The notes: a model not told the origin generated them from the sequence alone. DNA of 64,000 nt from Carex sylvatica (GCA_964058845.1 CAXKVR010000048.1:528372-592371); one strand, 5' to 3'. Positions 1 to 11,230 are shown, counted from the stretch's first letter. A program made the numbers and translations.

Positions 1-721
1 GATATAATTGGGACACAAAACCAATGGTGCATTTTAACCCTACTCTATATAAGCTGATTAAGTTGTTAACGGGTTAAGCGCTGTTAACTTGGATTTTTAA
101 CCAATCAGCCTGTTTAAGCCCGTATCTCGTCGTGCATTTTCAGCCCAAGCCCAAATTGTTAAACATTTTATTGGGCCGGGCTGCTGTTTATCTTTAATTA
201 GATTGGTGGAAGAATGAAAAAGTTCTAAAAGTTTAATGACAGAAAATGCGATGAAAAGACAAAGACGATTACTTTACTTAAATAGCATGTGAGGGTGAGG
301 CTATGGACAACTAGAAACTGGAAAATGTTGAATAACTATTGTTATGTAGTGCAGATTTAATCTCTATTGTTATGTGCTTGTGTGCATGGCAACACGTCTT
401 GGAAACATCCGGTTTAATAAAAAATATGCATTTCACGAGTAAAATTATGCTGTTTTTAAAGTTACCAAGTTTTTTAGTTTTCTTAAGCTCATCAACTATG
501 ACTCAAAAATTTATTGGTTTGATTTCAAGTAATGAATTCAAATTGTTAAAACTTATCTGCTTTACGAGCAATGCTTAATTTATATTAAATTATTTTAAAA
601 ATTTATAAAATTTGCATGTAAGCTCATAACTTGTAAATTAAATCGGTTTTAACCGTTTGAATTCATTATTTAAAGTTAATTCGGAATTTTCGTCGGCGGA
701 AGTATTTATTTGCTGGATAGA
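1..721. other. intergenic flank left of MULE-1
   Basis: AT-rich sequence with no gene I can support. The one longer open frame (339-578) begins at TTG, has no recognisable motif and no splice context. The MULE-1 target duplication begins at 722. Confidence 0.6.
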
Positions 722-730
722 TAATTTTTC
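722..730. repeat. left 9-bp target-site duplication of MULE-1
   Basis: The sequence taatttttc lies directly before the left TIR and is repeated exactly at 10352-10360, directly after the right TIR. A 9-bp duplication is the signature of Mutator-superfamily insertion. Confidence 0.95.
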
Positions 731-838
731 CCGACATTTTTAAAAATACCCAAAAAAAAAAACAAATTGTTAAAAATAACAGGGTTCCAGCCAAATTTTT
801 AAAAATGCCCTGACCGCCTAAAAATGGGGCGGTCCGGG
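731..838 (+). repeat. left TIR of MULE-1
   Basis: 108 bp, inverted at 10244-10351 with a single mismatch (position 20 of the repeat, c versus t) and the same 11-base A tract. The inner third is GC-rich and partly self-complementary (gaccgcc...ggcggtc), in contrast to the AT-rich outer part. Confidence 0.96.
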
Positions 839-870
839 TTTTTTTTTTTTTTTTTTTTCCCTGGTTTTTC

Positions 871-992
871 CTTATAAGGAGAATGTGCCTTCAGCCAGAG
901 GAAAGAGAGAAGGGGAAAGAGAAAGAGAGAGAAAGAGAGGGAGAGAGAAAGAGAAAGAGAGAGAAAGAGAGAAGGAGAAGGAGCTACTACAG
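871..992 (+). promoter_or_regulatory. probable promoter and leader exon of the MULE-1 transposase
   Basis: Just inside the left TIR and a T-run is a TATA-like cttataagga (871-880), followed by a purine-rich (GA)n leader ending ctactacag at 992 before a consensus donor gtacgt. The paired acceptor is atgtag at 1321-1326, eleven bases before the ATG. The leader exon and intron are inferred from splice consensus and from the matching layout in MULE-2. Confidence 0.5.
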
Positions 993-1326
993 GTACGTAC
1001 TGTTTATTTTTTAAATATTTTATTTACTGTTCACGTACTGTTAATGTACGTATTTACTGTTCACGTACTGTTCACTTACGTATGTACTGTTCACGTACTG
1101 TTCATGTACGTATTTACTGTTCACTTACGTATTTAATGTTGACAAACTATTCACTTACGTATTTGTTGTTCGCATACTATTCATTTATGTATGTACTGTT
1201 GACCCAAATTGATAAGTACATATTAACTGTTCACATACCATTAATTTAGGACTGTTTAATACTGATGGCAGCTGTATACAATTGGAACTGGTAAACTGAC
1301 AAAATATTTACCATTCATTAATGTAG
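993..1326 (+). repeat. 5'-UTR intron of transposase 1 with TACTGTT tandem repeats
   Basis: A predicted 334-bp intron (gtacgt...atgtag). From about 1000 to 1240 it consists largely of degenerate repeats of tactgttcac and tacgtattt, with the 7-mer tactgtt recurring about ten times. The transposase leader intron of MULE-2 also contains repeated tactgtt on its sense strand. Confidence 0.6.
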
Positions 1327-1336
1327 TTTATTGGCC

Positions 1337-4300
1337 ATGTCTGTTGGAATTTTCGTACATTTTGGAGGAAAGTTCACAACTGACCAGTATGGTGTACGTT
1401 ACTCCAAACCTCCAGTAAATACGCGTTGGGTTGATGAAAATTTCTCATTTGAGGAGTTGCAAACGCTTATTTACGATTTGAGCGGCTACAATAGGAACCG
1501 CTATGAATTACAAATAATGGCCCGAGTGCTCCAAGGAGGAAGGTATCTCAGAATTGCACTGGGAGATGACGTGGCATTGAGAGGCCTGATCAACAGGACT
1601 GTGAGGTCCGGTGATAGTGGATTCGAAGTTTTTGCGTGCAGGATTCACAGAGGATCAGGGTCTGGAAGTTCAGGCCAAAATTATATTGCAGAAAATTATC
1701 AACAAAATGCAGAACCACACACTCCTATATTCGTACCCGAACCAACGCCAGAACCAGAAATATATAGTAATTCACATCAACCTCCACATTTGATCCCACC
1801 CGGACTACAATCTCCACCTTTTATCCCACCTATATATGTGTCGGGAGGTCCTTCATTCTTACCTGGGCCTGAACCAAATCCTCACCCCAGACCGCCACCA
1901 GTACAGGAGGATTCACACGAGTCAGAATTTGAATTTATGAACGAAGTACCGGAGGAGAATCTACAAACTGGGGATGAATTGGGAGAAGAACACTGGGACG
2001 ATAATGATGAGGGAGATGATACCGATGAAGGAGAATACACACAGCCTACTGTGAGGCAGAATAGAAATATGTCATTAAGTGGCCGTTCTGAGACTCACCC
2101 GTTCGTAAACTTCAATGACACATCTGCTTTTCGAGAAGCAGATGTTTCTTACTACGGTCATCGGGTTGAATACAAGAGTGAGCTCGCACAAGGTCAGTAC
2201 TTCGAAAATAAAAAACAGCTGACGAAAAAGATCAGAGAGCACCATGTTGACAAGAATCAGGAGATATATACTCACAAAAGTGACAAATCCCGGTTGGAAA
2301 TTAGATGCAACACTCAGAATTGTCATTTTATCCTGAAGGCAAGAGCAACAAATTATGAAGATACATGGGTAATAACTGAGCAAGACACGCCTCACACATG
2401 CACGTCAGAGTACACCAGGACTGACCATGCACAACTCACGGCATCAATCATCGCAGATATCATCGAGGATAGCATTAAGAAAGACCCCTGTATGAGCATT
2501 CGGAGTGTGGAAAACTGCGTGAGGGTTAGATTTCGAACTATAACCCCAAAGTACAACCGACTTTGGAGAGGTCGTGATATTGCAGTATCCCGACAATTCG
2601 GGAGTTGGGAGGAATCGTACAATTTTATGAAACTATTGCTTATCGGGATATGTGACAAGAATCCCGGCTCGAGGCACCAATTTCTGACTAGTCCGAGCAT
2701 CGATAAAAATACAGGACTGGTCAAGCAAGATGTGCAGCAATTTAGGGCCGTCGCATGGGCTTATGGACCATGCATCACCGCAGTTGATTACTTGAGACCG
2801 GTGATCAGTATAGATGCAGCCTTCCTCTCTGGACGGTATGAGGGACGGCTTTTGATGGCCTGCGGCTATGATGCCGAGAATCAATTGTTGCCTCTAGCAT
2901 TTGGAATTGTACAGAAGGAGAATGAAGAGAATTGGGGTTTTTTCTTACAGTGGTTTAGAATTCATGTGCTTGGTGTTAATAGATTCGTATGCGTTATATC
3001 AGACCAACACAAGGCGATCAAAGCTTCTTTGAAACCCGAATACGGATGGGATGGAAATAATTTTGTGCACAGGTTTTGTATGCAGCATGTTGCTGATAAC
3101 CTGGTGCAGGCGTGCGGAAAGGACAAATGGTACGGAACCAGGTTCAAACAAGGAGCCAGGAAGAAGAAGCCAAGAAGGCTGAAAGAGATGTTCGAAGAAT
3201 TTGCCATGGTATGTCTAATATTGTCTAAGTTATATCATTTTTGTTTCCTTGACATGCATATTTCATCTAATTTTACTTTGTTCTATTGCAGCAAAATCCG
3301 AAGTGTAATGTTTTTTTAAAGAGAGTGGGCAAAGTACGTCCTAATGATGTCATGGAGCCGTCAAATTATGAGAAAATCTTTCAAACCTGTGATGGAGGAT
3401 ATCGATTTGGTATCATGACAACAAATGGCTCTGAGTCCCTGAACGCTGTCTTTAAGGAGGCCCGAATGTTGCCCGTAGCTGCACTTGTTGAGGAGACATT
3501 CTACAAGTGCAACAGGTGGTTTGTTCAGCGGCGGCAGGCAGCAATGGAGCACAGCACTGCTTGTAAGCCTTTTTCCAAACGGGTACAAGATAAGCTTGCC
3601 AAACGGTGGGAGAAAGCTGTGGGTATGGATGTCATCTCATACTCGCACGGCGAAGGTAAGTACGAAGTCACGGGCCCAGATGAATATGTCCCAGTAGTCC
3701 AAACACAGGATGGAACTATGTCCATTATACATAGAAAGTTCAAGTATATTGCGACATTCGGAGCTGATAGAGCAGTGGAATGTACATGCAGAGGTATCCA
3801 ACTAACTGGAATTATGTGCGCTCATGTGTTAGCGGTTTGTCGCCATAACAGCTGGTCCCCCGATCAATTTGTTGCCCACTGGTACAGAATGGAGTACCTT
3901 CTGAGTACTTGGAATGCCTTGTTTGTTCCCTACGGTAATCCTGAAGAATGGCCTACGACCACTACCCCAAAATACGAGCCGAACAAAGATTGGATACGGT
4001 ATGGTAGGAGAAAACACATCCGTCAACCAATGACCATGGATGAAATGCAAGGTAGGCAAATAGGGCACCGTCCTCGCCGTTCCATTACCGACAGGCAGAT
4101 GCGAGGTATGTAATATTGAACAATGATTATATTTTATTACATTTTTCAATAACTTACTATATCATTTATTGGGTCTGCAGATTCTCGTAACGCAGCAAAT
4201 GCAGCTGAAAACGATCGAGTTATGGCAGAGGCAAGTGGATCGCAAGGGTCGAGGCGCAGCACAGCCAGAAGCCGTACCTTCCGTGAAAATGCTACTATGA

Positions 4301-4626
4301 TGTTTAGGGAGGCAATGGGAGAAGTACTGACAGGAGAAGAGGTGGTTGGGATGCAGGGGCATTCAGGTACTACCCAGCGGAGAAGGAGCACATCTCAAGC
4401 TGGAAGGAGGAGCACATCTCACGCGGGACCATCTGGTACAGCACACGAGGAAGGAGAAGCTTTGCAACCACCTAGGAGGAGCACATCTCAACTAGGAGGG
4501 ACGAGCACATATGGTGCAGGGCCATCTGGTACAGCAAACCAGCAAGAAGAAGCAGTACAACCAGCTAGAAGAAGCACATCATCATGGGGATCTCGTGTGC
4601 TGAGGGGATTGAATTTTAGACGATGA
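1337..4626 (+). CDS. MULE-1 transposase (MuDR-MULE-SWIM), three exons, intact
   Basis: The transposase that would excise and reinsert MULE-1. Exons are 1337-3208, 3292-4105 and 4181-4626, each bounded by GT/AG, giving 1043 aa with no interruption. I start at the ATG at 1337, six bases into a longer frame opened by TTG, because the MULE-2 transposase begins at the matching place (MLVALYVGG against MSVGIFVHFGG). Domains in order: an N-terminal MULE-type domain; an acidic proline-rich linker; the MuDR zinc-binding domain at about 255-355; the MULE DDE domain, with likely catalytic aspartates near 493 (SIDAAF) and 556 (VISDQHKA); and a SWIM finger near 787 (CTCRG...MCAHVLAVC). The third exon is a Ser/Thr/Arg-rich tail. 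It converges with the PMD gene. I am confident of the family; catalytic competence is inferred. Confidence 0.94.
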
Positions 4627-4809
4627 CTTAATATAATTTGTATAGTTGTATTGTATCGTTTGATTACATGTTGTATTATTTTATGTGAATGTGTTGTATT
4701 ATTTTATGTAAATGGATTGTATTAGTTTATGTTATGATTTATTTATGTTTTAATATTTTATGATATGACTTATTCACGTTATAGTATGTTTATTTTGTTG
4801 TTGAACAGG

Positions 4810-5064
4810 ATGAACGATAGCAACCGAGGTATCGAGCAAGGAGAATGTCACTGTAAATTTTGTTTTCTTAGAAAAAGATTTGGTCCGCAACCTATTGTTC
4901 ATCCTCCCCTTTCAGACGATGACTTTGTTGAAAATTCATACGGATCTGGTAAGGCGAGCACATCATCGGGAGTAACTACTCTTAAGCCAGCTGATAAGAA
5001 GCCGGCTGCTAAGAAGCCGGCTGATAAGAAGCCAGCTGCTAAGAAACCGGCTTATAAGAAATAG
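4810..5064 (+). CDS. small lysine-rich ORF downstream of transposase 1
   Basis: An 84-aa frame starting MNDSNRGIEQGE, 184 bp after the transposase stop. It has a CHCKFC cysteine cluster followed by an acidic stretch and a tail of PADKK/PAAKK repeats resembling linker-histone-type basic tails. An acceptor-like ttgaacag lies directly before the ATG, so it may be an alternative last exon of the transposase rather than a separate gene. MULE-2 has no counterpart in this position. I do not recognise it as a known family. Confidence 0.35.
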   Translation: MNDSNRGIEQGECHCKFCFLRKRFGPQPIVHPPLSDDDFVENSYGSGKASTSSGVTTLKPADKKPAAKKPADKKPAAKKPAYKK

Positions 5065-5541
5065 GGTTTTAAATGCCTTTGTTTAAATTTTACATTGTAA
5101 GATATTTTTATTCCGACCCCAACTTTGCACACTCGTTATCGGAGCAAACTATCTCCAAAAATTATGAAAATTGAGCGACATACATTGTTGACATTTCCAA
5201 ACAGGACTGTAAAGTTTCATACGAAATCTCCGAACGGATCGTGAGATATAAGAGCTCAAAAATAGCCCGAACTGATGACGTTTTCATTCCGACCCCAACT
5301 TTGCACCCTCATTTTTTTTGTTTAGTGTTCTTTTGTTGTTCTTTTGTTTTTGATTTAGTGGTTCTATTAGTATGTTTTTTGTTCTTAATTATGTAGTGTT
5401 TCTCTTATTATTTTTTCTGTTGTATAAATACTACCATAAAACATAGCTAAACTCAGAACAAAAATCATAATAAGCTATCAGCGTACATAATACATAATAA
5501 AACATAAAACACTACAAAGAAAACAATAAAAAAACTCTCTA
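5065..5541. other. convergent 3' gap of MULE-1 with a 177-bp-spaced direct repeat
   Basis: Non-coding sequence between the two converging genes. A stretch of about 24 bases (ccgaccccaactttgca and flanks) occurs at about 5110 and again at about 5287, so the interval looks like one monomer plus the start of a second monomer of a satellite-like unit near 177 bp. The rest is T-rich and probably holds both poly(A) sites. Confidence 0.5.
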
Positions 5542-8478
5542 TCAACGATACCGCGAATCGGAATATCGGTCAGCTGGTCTGCCTCTGTTCTCTCTGGTGA
5601 AAACTCGATGCCAGTTATTCCACTGTACTTCTCCTTCCTGCGCCACACGAGCTGGTGTGATCTCGACCTCGGGCTCAGGCTCTCTGCTCATCGTGAGTGC
5701 TGTACCCCATGGATCCTCGGCGGCGTGTGTAGCTGGCAGAGGGGTATGAAACAAGGATAAGTCAGGATGAGTCCCGCTACCAGAGGCCTCCCAATCGTGA
5801 GCCCTCGCTGGATACGGCTGATGCGGTGCAGGAGAAGCGGCTGTATCCCACTGATCACCTGGAGCTAGCTCTGCAAGGCTGAACTCCATGCCCTGAGACT
5901 CATGCATAGACTGAATCTCCGGAGATCGAGCCTGGTGCTCAGGCTGTGTCGGAATGTAGGCAAGACCCTGCAAGGATACAAATAATTCAATAAATTTTAA
6001 CTAACGTACTTTACTGAAGGAGAAAATTTTAACTAACTTGACATAAAATAAAGAAGACCGAACCTGAGGAAGCTCCGGGGATCTAGTCTGGTGCTCAGGC
6101 TGTGTCGGCATGTAGGCAGGACCCTGCAAGGAAACAAATAATTCAATAAATTTTAACTAACTTACTTTACTGAATGAGAAAATGTTAACTAACTTGACAT
6201 AAAATAAATAATACCGAACCTGGGGAAGACACGGACGTCCATACTGGTCAAAATAGGCGTGCCAACTAGACATGCCCAGAACCCAACGGTGGTAGTCCCA
6301 CTCTGGCTGGTCTGCGGGCTCTGGTGGCATATCAGCAGTCATAACAGGTGGCGCGTCGGGCTCATCCCTATGTACTCTGCGCCAATCGATGTCCTCTCCG
6401 GCGTCTCTGAGCATCGTGACTAGCTTGGCCTCGTGGCCGTGGCCCTCAATACAAGGCGCAAAGTAGTTCAACATTGTGTGTCCAAAAGCCCTGAAGCCAC
6501 GCTTTCCAAGACAAACGATTGAATGTGCTCCACCTTTAACCGCTAGTAGCAACTAAAAAAATTAAAATAAGAAACATTAGAAAAAAAAGGTTAAAAAGAT
6601 GGTCAAAATGAGTTGTTTTAGGTGCATTACTTACATCACGAGCCCCTTTTCTGCCAGTGGGAGTATAACCATCATCTTCGAAGATCTTGGAGCGGAGATA
6701 ATTGCCGTAATCTCCCTCAAGATACACTGATGCCATGCCGACCCACAGGTACCAAGCCTGGTATCTCAGTAGGGGAGACCCCTGCAGCTGCGTCTCATAA
6801 TCCTCCGACATATGCCACAAGTTCTCCCTCATGGTCCCTGCTCTGTCGTAGTGCTCCAGGAAAGCCGTACTCCAATCTCTATCGGCGTGATTACCGTGGT
6901 ACGTCCTGTAATTAATATGTTACATGCAAATTAGTGTTTACAACAACTAATATTAAATACAAAATTCAAGAAAAACATAACTTGTACGTACCCGTGTAGC
7001 CTCGTGATAATAGATCTCGGGATGTCTGGATCTGCGGGGATGAGTGGAGGAAGTCCAAACTGACGGAGCACCCGGTCTGGATAGTGATGCTCCACTATCC
7101 AGAAGCAAATCAGCGGACCCCTGTAGAGCCACATCTCCTCATCATCTGATATAATCTGTGGCAGGCTCCCCTCACAGTATGACTCAGCATACGGAGTCCA
7201 GCTCACCTGCGTGTCACCCAGACTCTGCAACTGACCACGGACCAACCTGATGCCTGCTGGCTTTCCGTGAGGCGTGTCCACGTAGCTGTGATTCCCGTAC
7301 CATTTCTTGCCAAATGCCGGGTGATATGCATCATCGGGCTCTCCCGAATGTAGTGACTCATTCTGCACGGGTACCGCCACTGGTATGCGCGACCACGACC
7401 AATGCTGCAGTAGAAGTGTCGGCCCGTACATCTTCTTACTTTTAGGCTGCAATTTGAAGAATATTAGACGTCGGAACAAGTTAATTTTTAAAAATAAGAC
7501 AACAATAACATACTGACCTTGCAAGCATGGCACAGGTTCGAGTAAAGATGTGCCAGGACGGCTCCACCCCAGTTGTACTTTCTTGATGACCCAAGGTCTC
7601 TCAACAGCTCCAGATACATAATCGGAATGGCATCACTGCTCGAATCAGGAAACATGACAGAACCAAATAGGTCCATCACGAAAGCCCGTGTGTATCTGAA
7701 ATGTCAAAATTAGGGACCAACCCATTTTTTGCAATGAAATAAAATACAAAATAAATATATATATATATATATAATGGTTTATAAAAGTACCTCTCAATGT
7801 CATGCTGTGTGGATCGCCAATGCAAACCTCGATCGGCAAACAGAGCTCGCAGCGCCGTCTTCTTCAGATGAAATCTCGATCTCCCACCATTATCACGTAC
7901 ATCTGGCTCTGCTCCCAACAGCTCTGTGAGGCTGGCATTAATCATGTTCTCATCAGTGGGGTCAGATATGCCACCGATGGGCACGCCCTGGATAGGCAAA
8001 CCCCAAAGGACACTCACGTCCTGGAGAGTCACTGTCATCTCTCCGAACGGCAAATGGAATGTGTGTGTCTCGGGGCGCCATCGCTCCACTAGCCCCTGAA
8101 TGAGGGACGCATTAATGGCCTTGCTCTCCGTCTCCAATATATCGACCAAATGGTACAACCCCAGATTGTGTAGATACGGGTCCATCAGAGAGTAGTACTG
8201 CATGCCATAAACCCGACACTTGCTTTCTAGAGACTCCTGACTCTGCGTTGAAAAAAAAACAAACAACATAAAAATCTGAAAATATGAGAACTCTAAAAAA
8301 ATTTAACGTAAAAAAAGAAAAAAATAAAGTAATCACGTACCTCTCGGGATGCTAGTGAGACTCGATGCTCACTGTGAGGTATCCATAATAATGGACTGAA
8401 ATGCTCCGTGCTATCCACGGGAATGGGCTCATCAATAGGGTCGGGTGGTGGTGGTCTCCTAGGACGTCCCCTAGCCAT
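5542..8478 (-). CDS. MULE-1 plant mobile domain (PMD) protein, eight coding exons, intact
   Basis: A member of the PMD family (also called aminotransferase-like PMD), whose host relatives MAIN and MAIL1 act in plant gene silencing and genome stability. Coding exons in order are 8341-8478, 7791-8242, 7518-7695, 6992-7446, 6635-6905, 6220-6552, 6064-6123 and 5542-5967, all GT/AG, giving 770 aa with no stop. The start ATG (MARGRPRR) lies one base after a predicted acceptor and aligns with the MULE-2 start. Visible PMD motifs include ERWRPETHTFHLP, GEMTVTLQDV, LWGLPIQG and YNWGGAVLAHLY. Exons 7 and 8 begin with near-identical coding (PTQPEHQ) from a 156-bp tandem duplication. The C-terminus is Arg-rich. 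The host function does not tell us its role in the element; help with mobility or escape from silencing is only a hypothesis. Confidence 0.92.
5968..6220 (-). repeat. 156-bp tandem duplication creating an extra PMD exon
   Basis: Positions from 5968 (ctgcaaggatac) and from 6124 (ctgcaaggaaac) start copies of the same intron sequence. The duplicated unit includes a 60-nt exon (6064-6123) closely resembling the start of the last exon. Because 60 nt and the flanking phase-0 splice sites keep the frame, the duplication adds 20 residues without harm. Confidence 0.85.
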
Positions 8479-8479
8479 C

Positions 8480-10123
8480 CTACGTTTGGAAAAAAAATTA
8501 GACATGCTACATTTGACTAAAATAAGCTCATTCCTGTTAAAATATAATAAAATAAGCTAATTCATATCAAAAAATACAAAACTACCCTAGTAAGAAAAAA
8601 AAAAGTTAAAATAATGCGTTAGAATAAAAAAAAAATTGTTATTCGCCTAAAATATGCTAAAACAAGCGGAAATACACTAAAACAATATATTTGCGGTAAA
8701 AATAGGCTAAATTACGTTAATATGAAAAAAAAAAGGTTATTCGGACAAAATATACTAAAATATGATAAAATACAATAATTACGGTCAAATATGCTAAAAT
8801 ACGCTAATTATGGCAAAAATTTACTAAATATGCTAATTTCGGTAAAAAACAGTTAAAATAATGCGTTACAATAAAAAAAAATTGTTATTCGCCTAAAATA
8901 TGGTAAAACAAGCGGAAATACACTAAAACAATATATTTGCGGTAAAAATAGGCTAAATTACGTTAATATGAAAAAAAAAGGTTATTCGGACAAAATATAC
9001 TAAAATATGATAAAAGACAATAATTACGGTCAAATATGCTAAAATACGCTAATTATGGCAAAAATTTACTAAATATGCTAATTTCGGTAAAAAACAGTTA
9101 AAATTATGCGTTAGAATAAAAAAAAAATGTTATTCGCCTAAAATATGGTAAAACAAGCGGAAATACACTAAAACAATATATTTGCGGTAAAAATAGGCTA
9201 AATTACGTTACTATGAAAAAAAAAAAGGTTATTCGGATAAAATATACTAAAATATGATAAAATACAATAATTACGGTCAAATATGCTAAAATACGCTAAT
9301 TATGGCAAAAATTTACTAAATATGCTAATTTCGGTAAAAATATGTTAAAATAATGCGTTACAATAAAAAAAAAATGTTATTCGCCTAAAATATGCTAAAA
9401 CAAGCGGAAATACACTAAAATAATATATTTGCGGTAAAAATAGGCTAAATTACGTTACTATGAAAAAAAAAAAGGTTATTCGGATAAAATATACTAAAAT
9501 ATGATAAAATACAATAATTACGGTCAAATATGCTAAAATACGCTAATTATGACAAAAATTTACTAAATATGCTAATTTCGGTAAAAATATGTTAAAATAA
9601 TGCGTTACAATAAAAAAAAAATGTTATTCGCCTAAAATATGCTAAAACAAGCGGAAATACACTAAAACAATATATTTGCGGTAAAATAGTCTAAATTACG
9701 TTAATTACGACAAAAAATATACTACATTTCTCAAAATATGCTAATTACGGTCAAATTATGCTAAAATACGCTAATTACGGCAAAATTTCGGAATAAATAA
9801 TTCAAAATAAAATTAAAACTAACTATGGTACCATAATTATCACTAATTTCAAATATTTTTGGTACCTAATTGACGCTAATTACCACTAAATTTGTACCGT
9901 AATAAAATAATCATAATTATAAATAAATTAAAACTAACTTTGGTACCATAATTATCACTAATTTTAAATATTTTTGGTACCTACATTAATGCTAATTACC
10001 ACTAAATTGGTACCGTAATTAAATAATCACAATTATAACTAATTAGCACTAACTAACTTAATTTGACTAATCTATAATTTTTTTACACTACAAATGAAAT
10101 TTCAAATATATATAGGGACTTAC
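8480..10123 (-). repeat. PMD 5'-UTR intron of MULE-1 carrying a 247-bp tandem array
   Basis: A predicted 1644-bp intron (donor caa|gtaagt at 10123, acceptor gtag at 8480) directly before the PMD start codon. From 8605 to about 9790 it holds four full copies and a partial copy of an AT-rich unit, with starts (gttaaaataatgcg) at 8605, 8852, 9097, 9344 and 9591, so the period is 245-247 bp. The remainder (9790-10080) contains two more similar blocks around ctaattaccactaaatt. No coding potential is seen. Confidence 0.88.
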
Positions 10124-10242
10124 TTGCAAATTGGAAGAAGAGAGAAGAAGAGAGGAGAAATTCGGGTGGGGAGGAGAGAGAGTGAGATTTTTAGAAAATG
10201 AATTGTGAGGAGAGAGAAAGTTCTGTGGAGGGTTATTTATAG
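10124..10242 (-). promoter_or_regulatory. PMD promoter TATA box and leader exon beside the right TIR
   Basis: On the minus strand ctataaata (10234-10242) abuts the inner edge of the right TIR. It is followed by a CT-rich leader that ends at 10124 before a gtaagt donor. The TATA box and splice site are seen directly; transcription from here is inferred. Confidence 0.55.
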
Positions 10243-10243
10243 G

Positions 10244-10351
10244 CCCGGACCGCCCCATTTTTAGGCGGTCAGGGCATTTTTAAAAATTTGGCTGGAACCC
10301 TGTTATTTTTAACAATTTGTTTTTTTTTTTGGATATTTTTAAAAATGTCGG
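10244..10351 (-). repeat. right TIR of MULE-1
   Basis: Inverted copy of 731-838 with one mismatch. It is followed at 10352-10360 by the second copy of the 9-bp TSD taatttttc. Confidence 0.96.
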
Positions 10352-10469
10352 TAATTTTTCCAAATGTGCGAATACTAAAATAAATATGTATGAAATAAAA
10401 AAATAAAAAGGTCCTTTCAAAATAGTGGAAGAAAAAAGAAATTATATCCCCAATATAGGGAATTTTTTT

Positions 10470-10557
10470 TAGTTTACATGAATCTTAAAGTTGATTGGAC
10501 GGTCGAGATCTATTAATTTAAAAGATTCATTTTTGAGTTAATGCAGAGGATACGAAT
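10470..10557. repeat. partial copy of the 'gcattaactcaaaa' MITE
   Basis: It ends in ttttgagttaatgcagaggat followed by acgaattc, the same terminus as the complete copy at 11237-11448. The left end is missing. Confidence 0.6.
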
Positions 10558-10779
10558 TCGTCCACGTAGGCCATGCCAATTCATGACATCACATAGAGAT
10601 ACGCCAAATCATAAATTTTGCTTCCCGTTACTTAGCTTTCATGGCAACCTTCCCACAATCCCACCTTACCTACCTACCTTAGCCATAATCATTCCATTTT
10701 CATCAGATATATTTAATCATACTCTGCTCCATTACTGCCCGGAAGAAAACAACTTTGGAGGCTCCACGCTCCTAGAGTG

Positions 10780-11230
10780 GGAAAAATGGCACGTCGAAGC
10801 CGGCTCCGTCACGGCACGGCACGAGTGTCAGATATGTGGTGTGTTCGCATGTTTCGTGCTGTGACCAATTGTTAGCAAAGAAGACACGGCACGACACGAA
10901 AATTACCTTCGTCACGACACGGCACGGCACGGAACACGACACGGCACGGCACGAAACACGGCAAGGCACGGAATGAGAGACACGGAAGATACGGGATTTG
11001 CTATATATTACTATTTTTAGATAAATGTCAGTTATATTCCGGTCATCTTCTCTTTTTAGATACGGGATTGGCACGACACGACTTGGTCACGGCACGCGAG
11101 TCACGACGTGACTCGCGTGTCGTGACCATTCGCGTGCCGTGACCAACCCTCATAATTTTGGTCACGACACGACACGTAACCAAAGTCACGGCATGTTAGT
11201 CACGACATGACACGTTTTTTCCACACTACA
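10780..11230. repeat. degenerate cacggcacg-type low-complexity repeat
   Basis: Dozens of overlapping cacgacacgg/cacggcacg words, interrupted by about 100 bp of ordinary AT-rich sequence, plus a strong palindrome around 11086-11130 (cgagtcacgacgtgactcg). Open frames here (10541-10864, 10772-11074) are by-products of the repeat. Confidence 0.6.

Larger units (their letters stand above)
731..10351. mobile_element. MULE-1: complete Mutator-like element with transposase and PMD gene
   Basis: A 9621-bp element bounded by 108-bp TIRs (731-838 and 10244-10351) and a perfect 9-bp TSD. It carries a plus-strand MULE transposase (1337-4626), a possible small ORF (4810-5064) and a minus-strand PMD gene (5542-8478), so its two main genes converge on about 0.5-0.9 kb of shared 3' sequence. 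Each main gene is preceded by a leader exon next to a TIR and by a 5'-UTR intron filled with tandem repeats. All coding exons splice into uninterrupted frames, so the element could be autonomous. The ends (ccgacattttta) resemble those of MULE-2 (cggccattttta), which has the same layout. Confidence 0.95.

Noticed and set aside
885..1136. 83-aa frame with Arg/Glu and Val repeats
   Set aside because: It begins at a non-ATG codon and is made of the (GA)n leader and the tactgtt repeat intron; it is a repeat artefact.
2075..3207. Minus-strand frames across transposase 1
   Set aside because: Shadows of a well-supported plus-strand transposase with clear domains.
8605..9790. Regular repeat array resembling a CRISPR
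   Set aside because: Units are 245-247 bp and nearly identical throughout, without short repeats separated by unique spacers, and the host is a plant.
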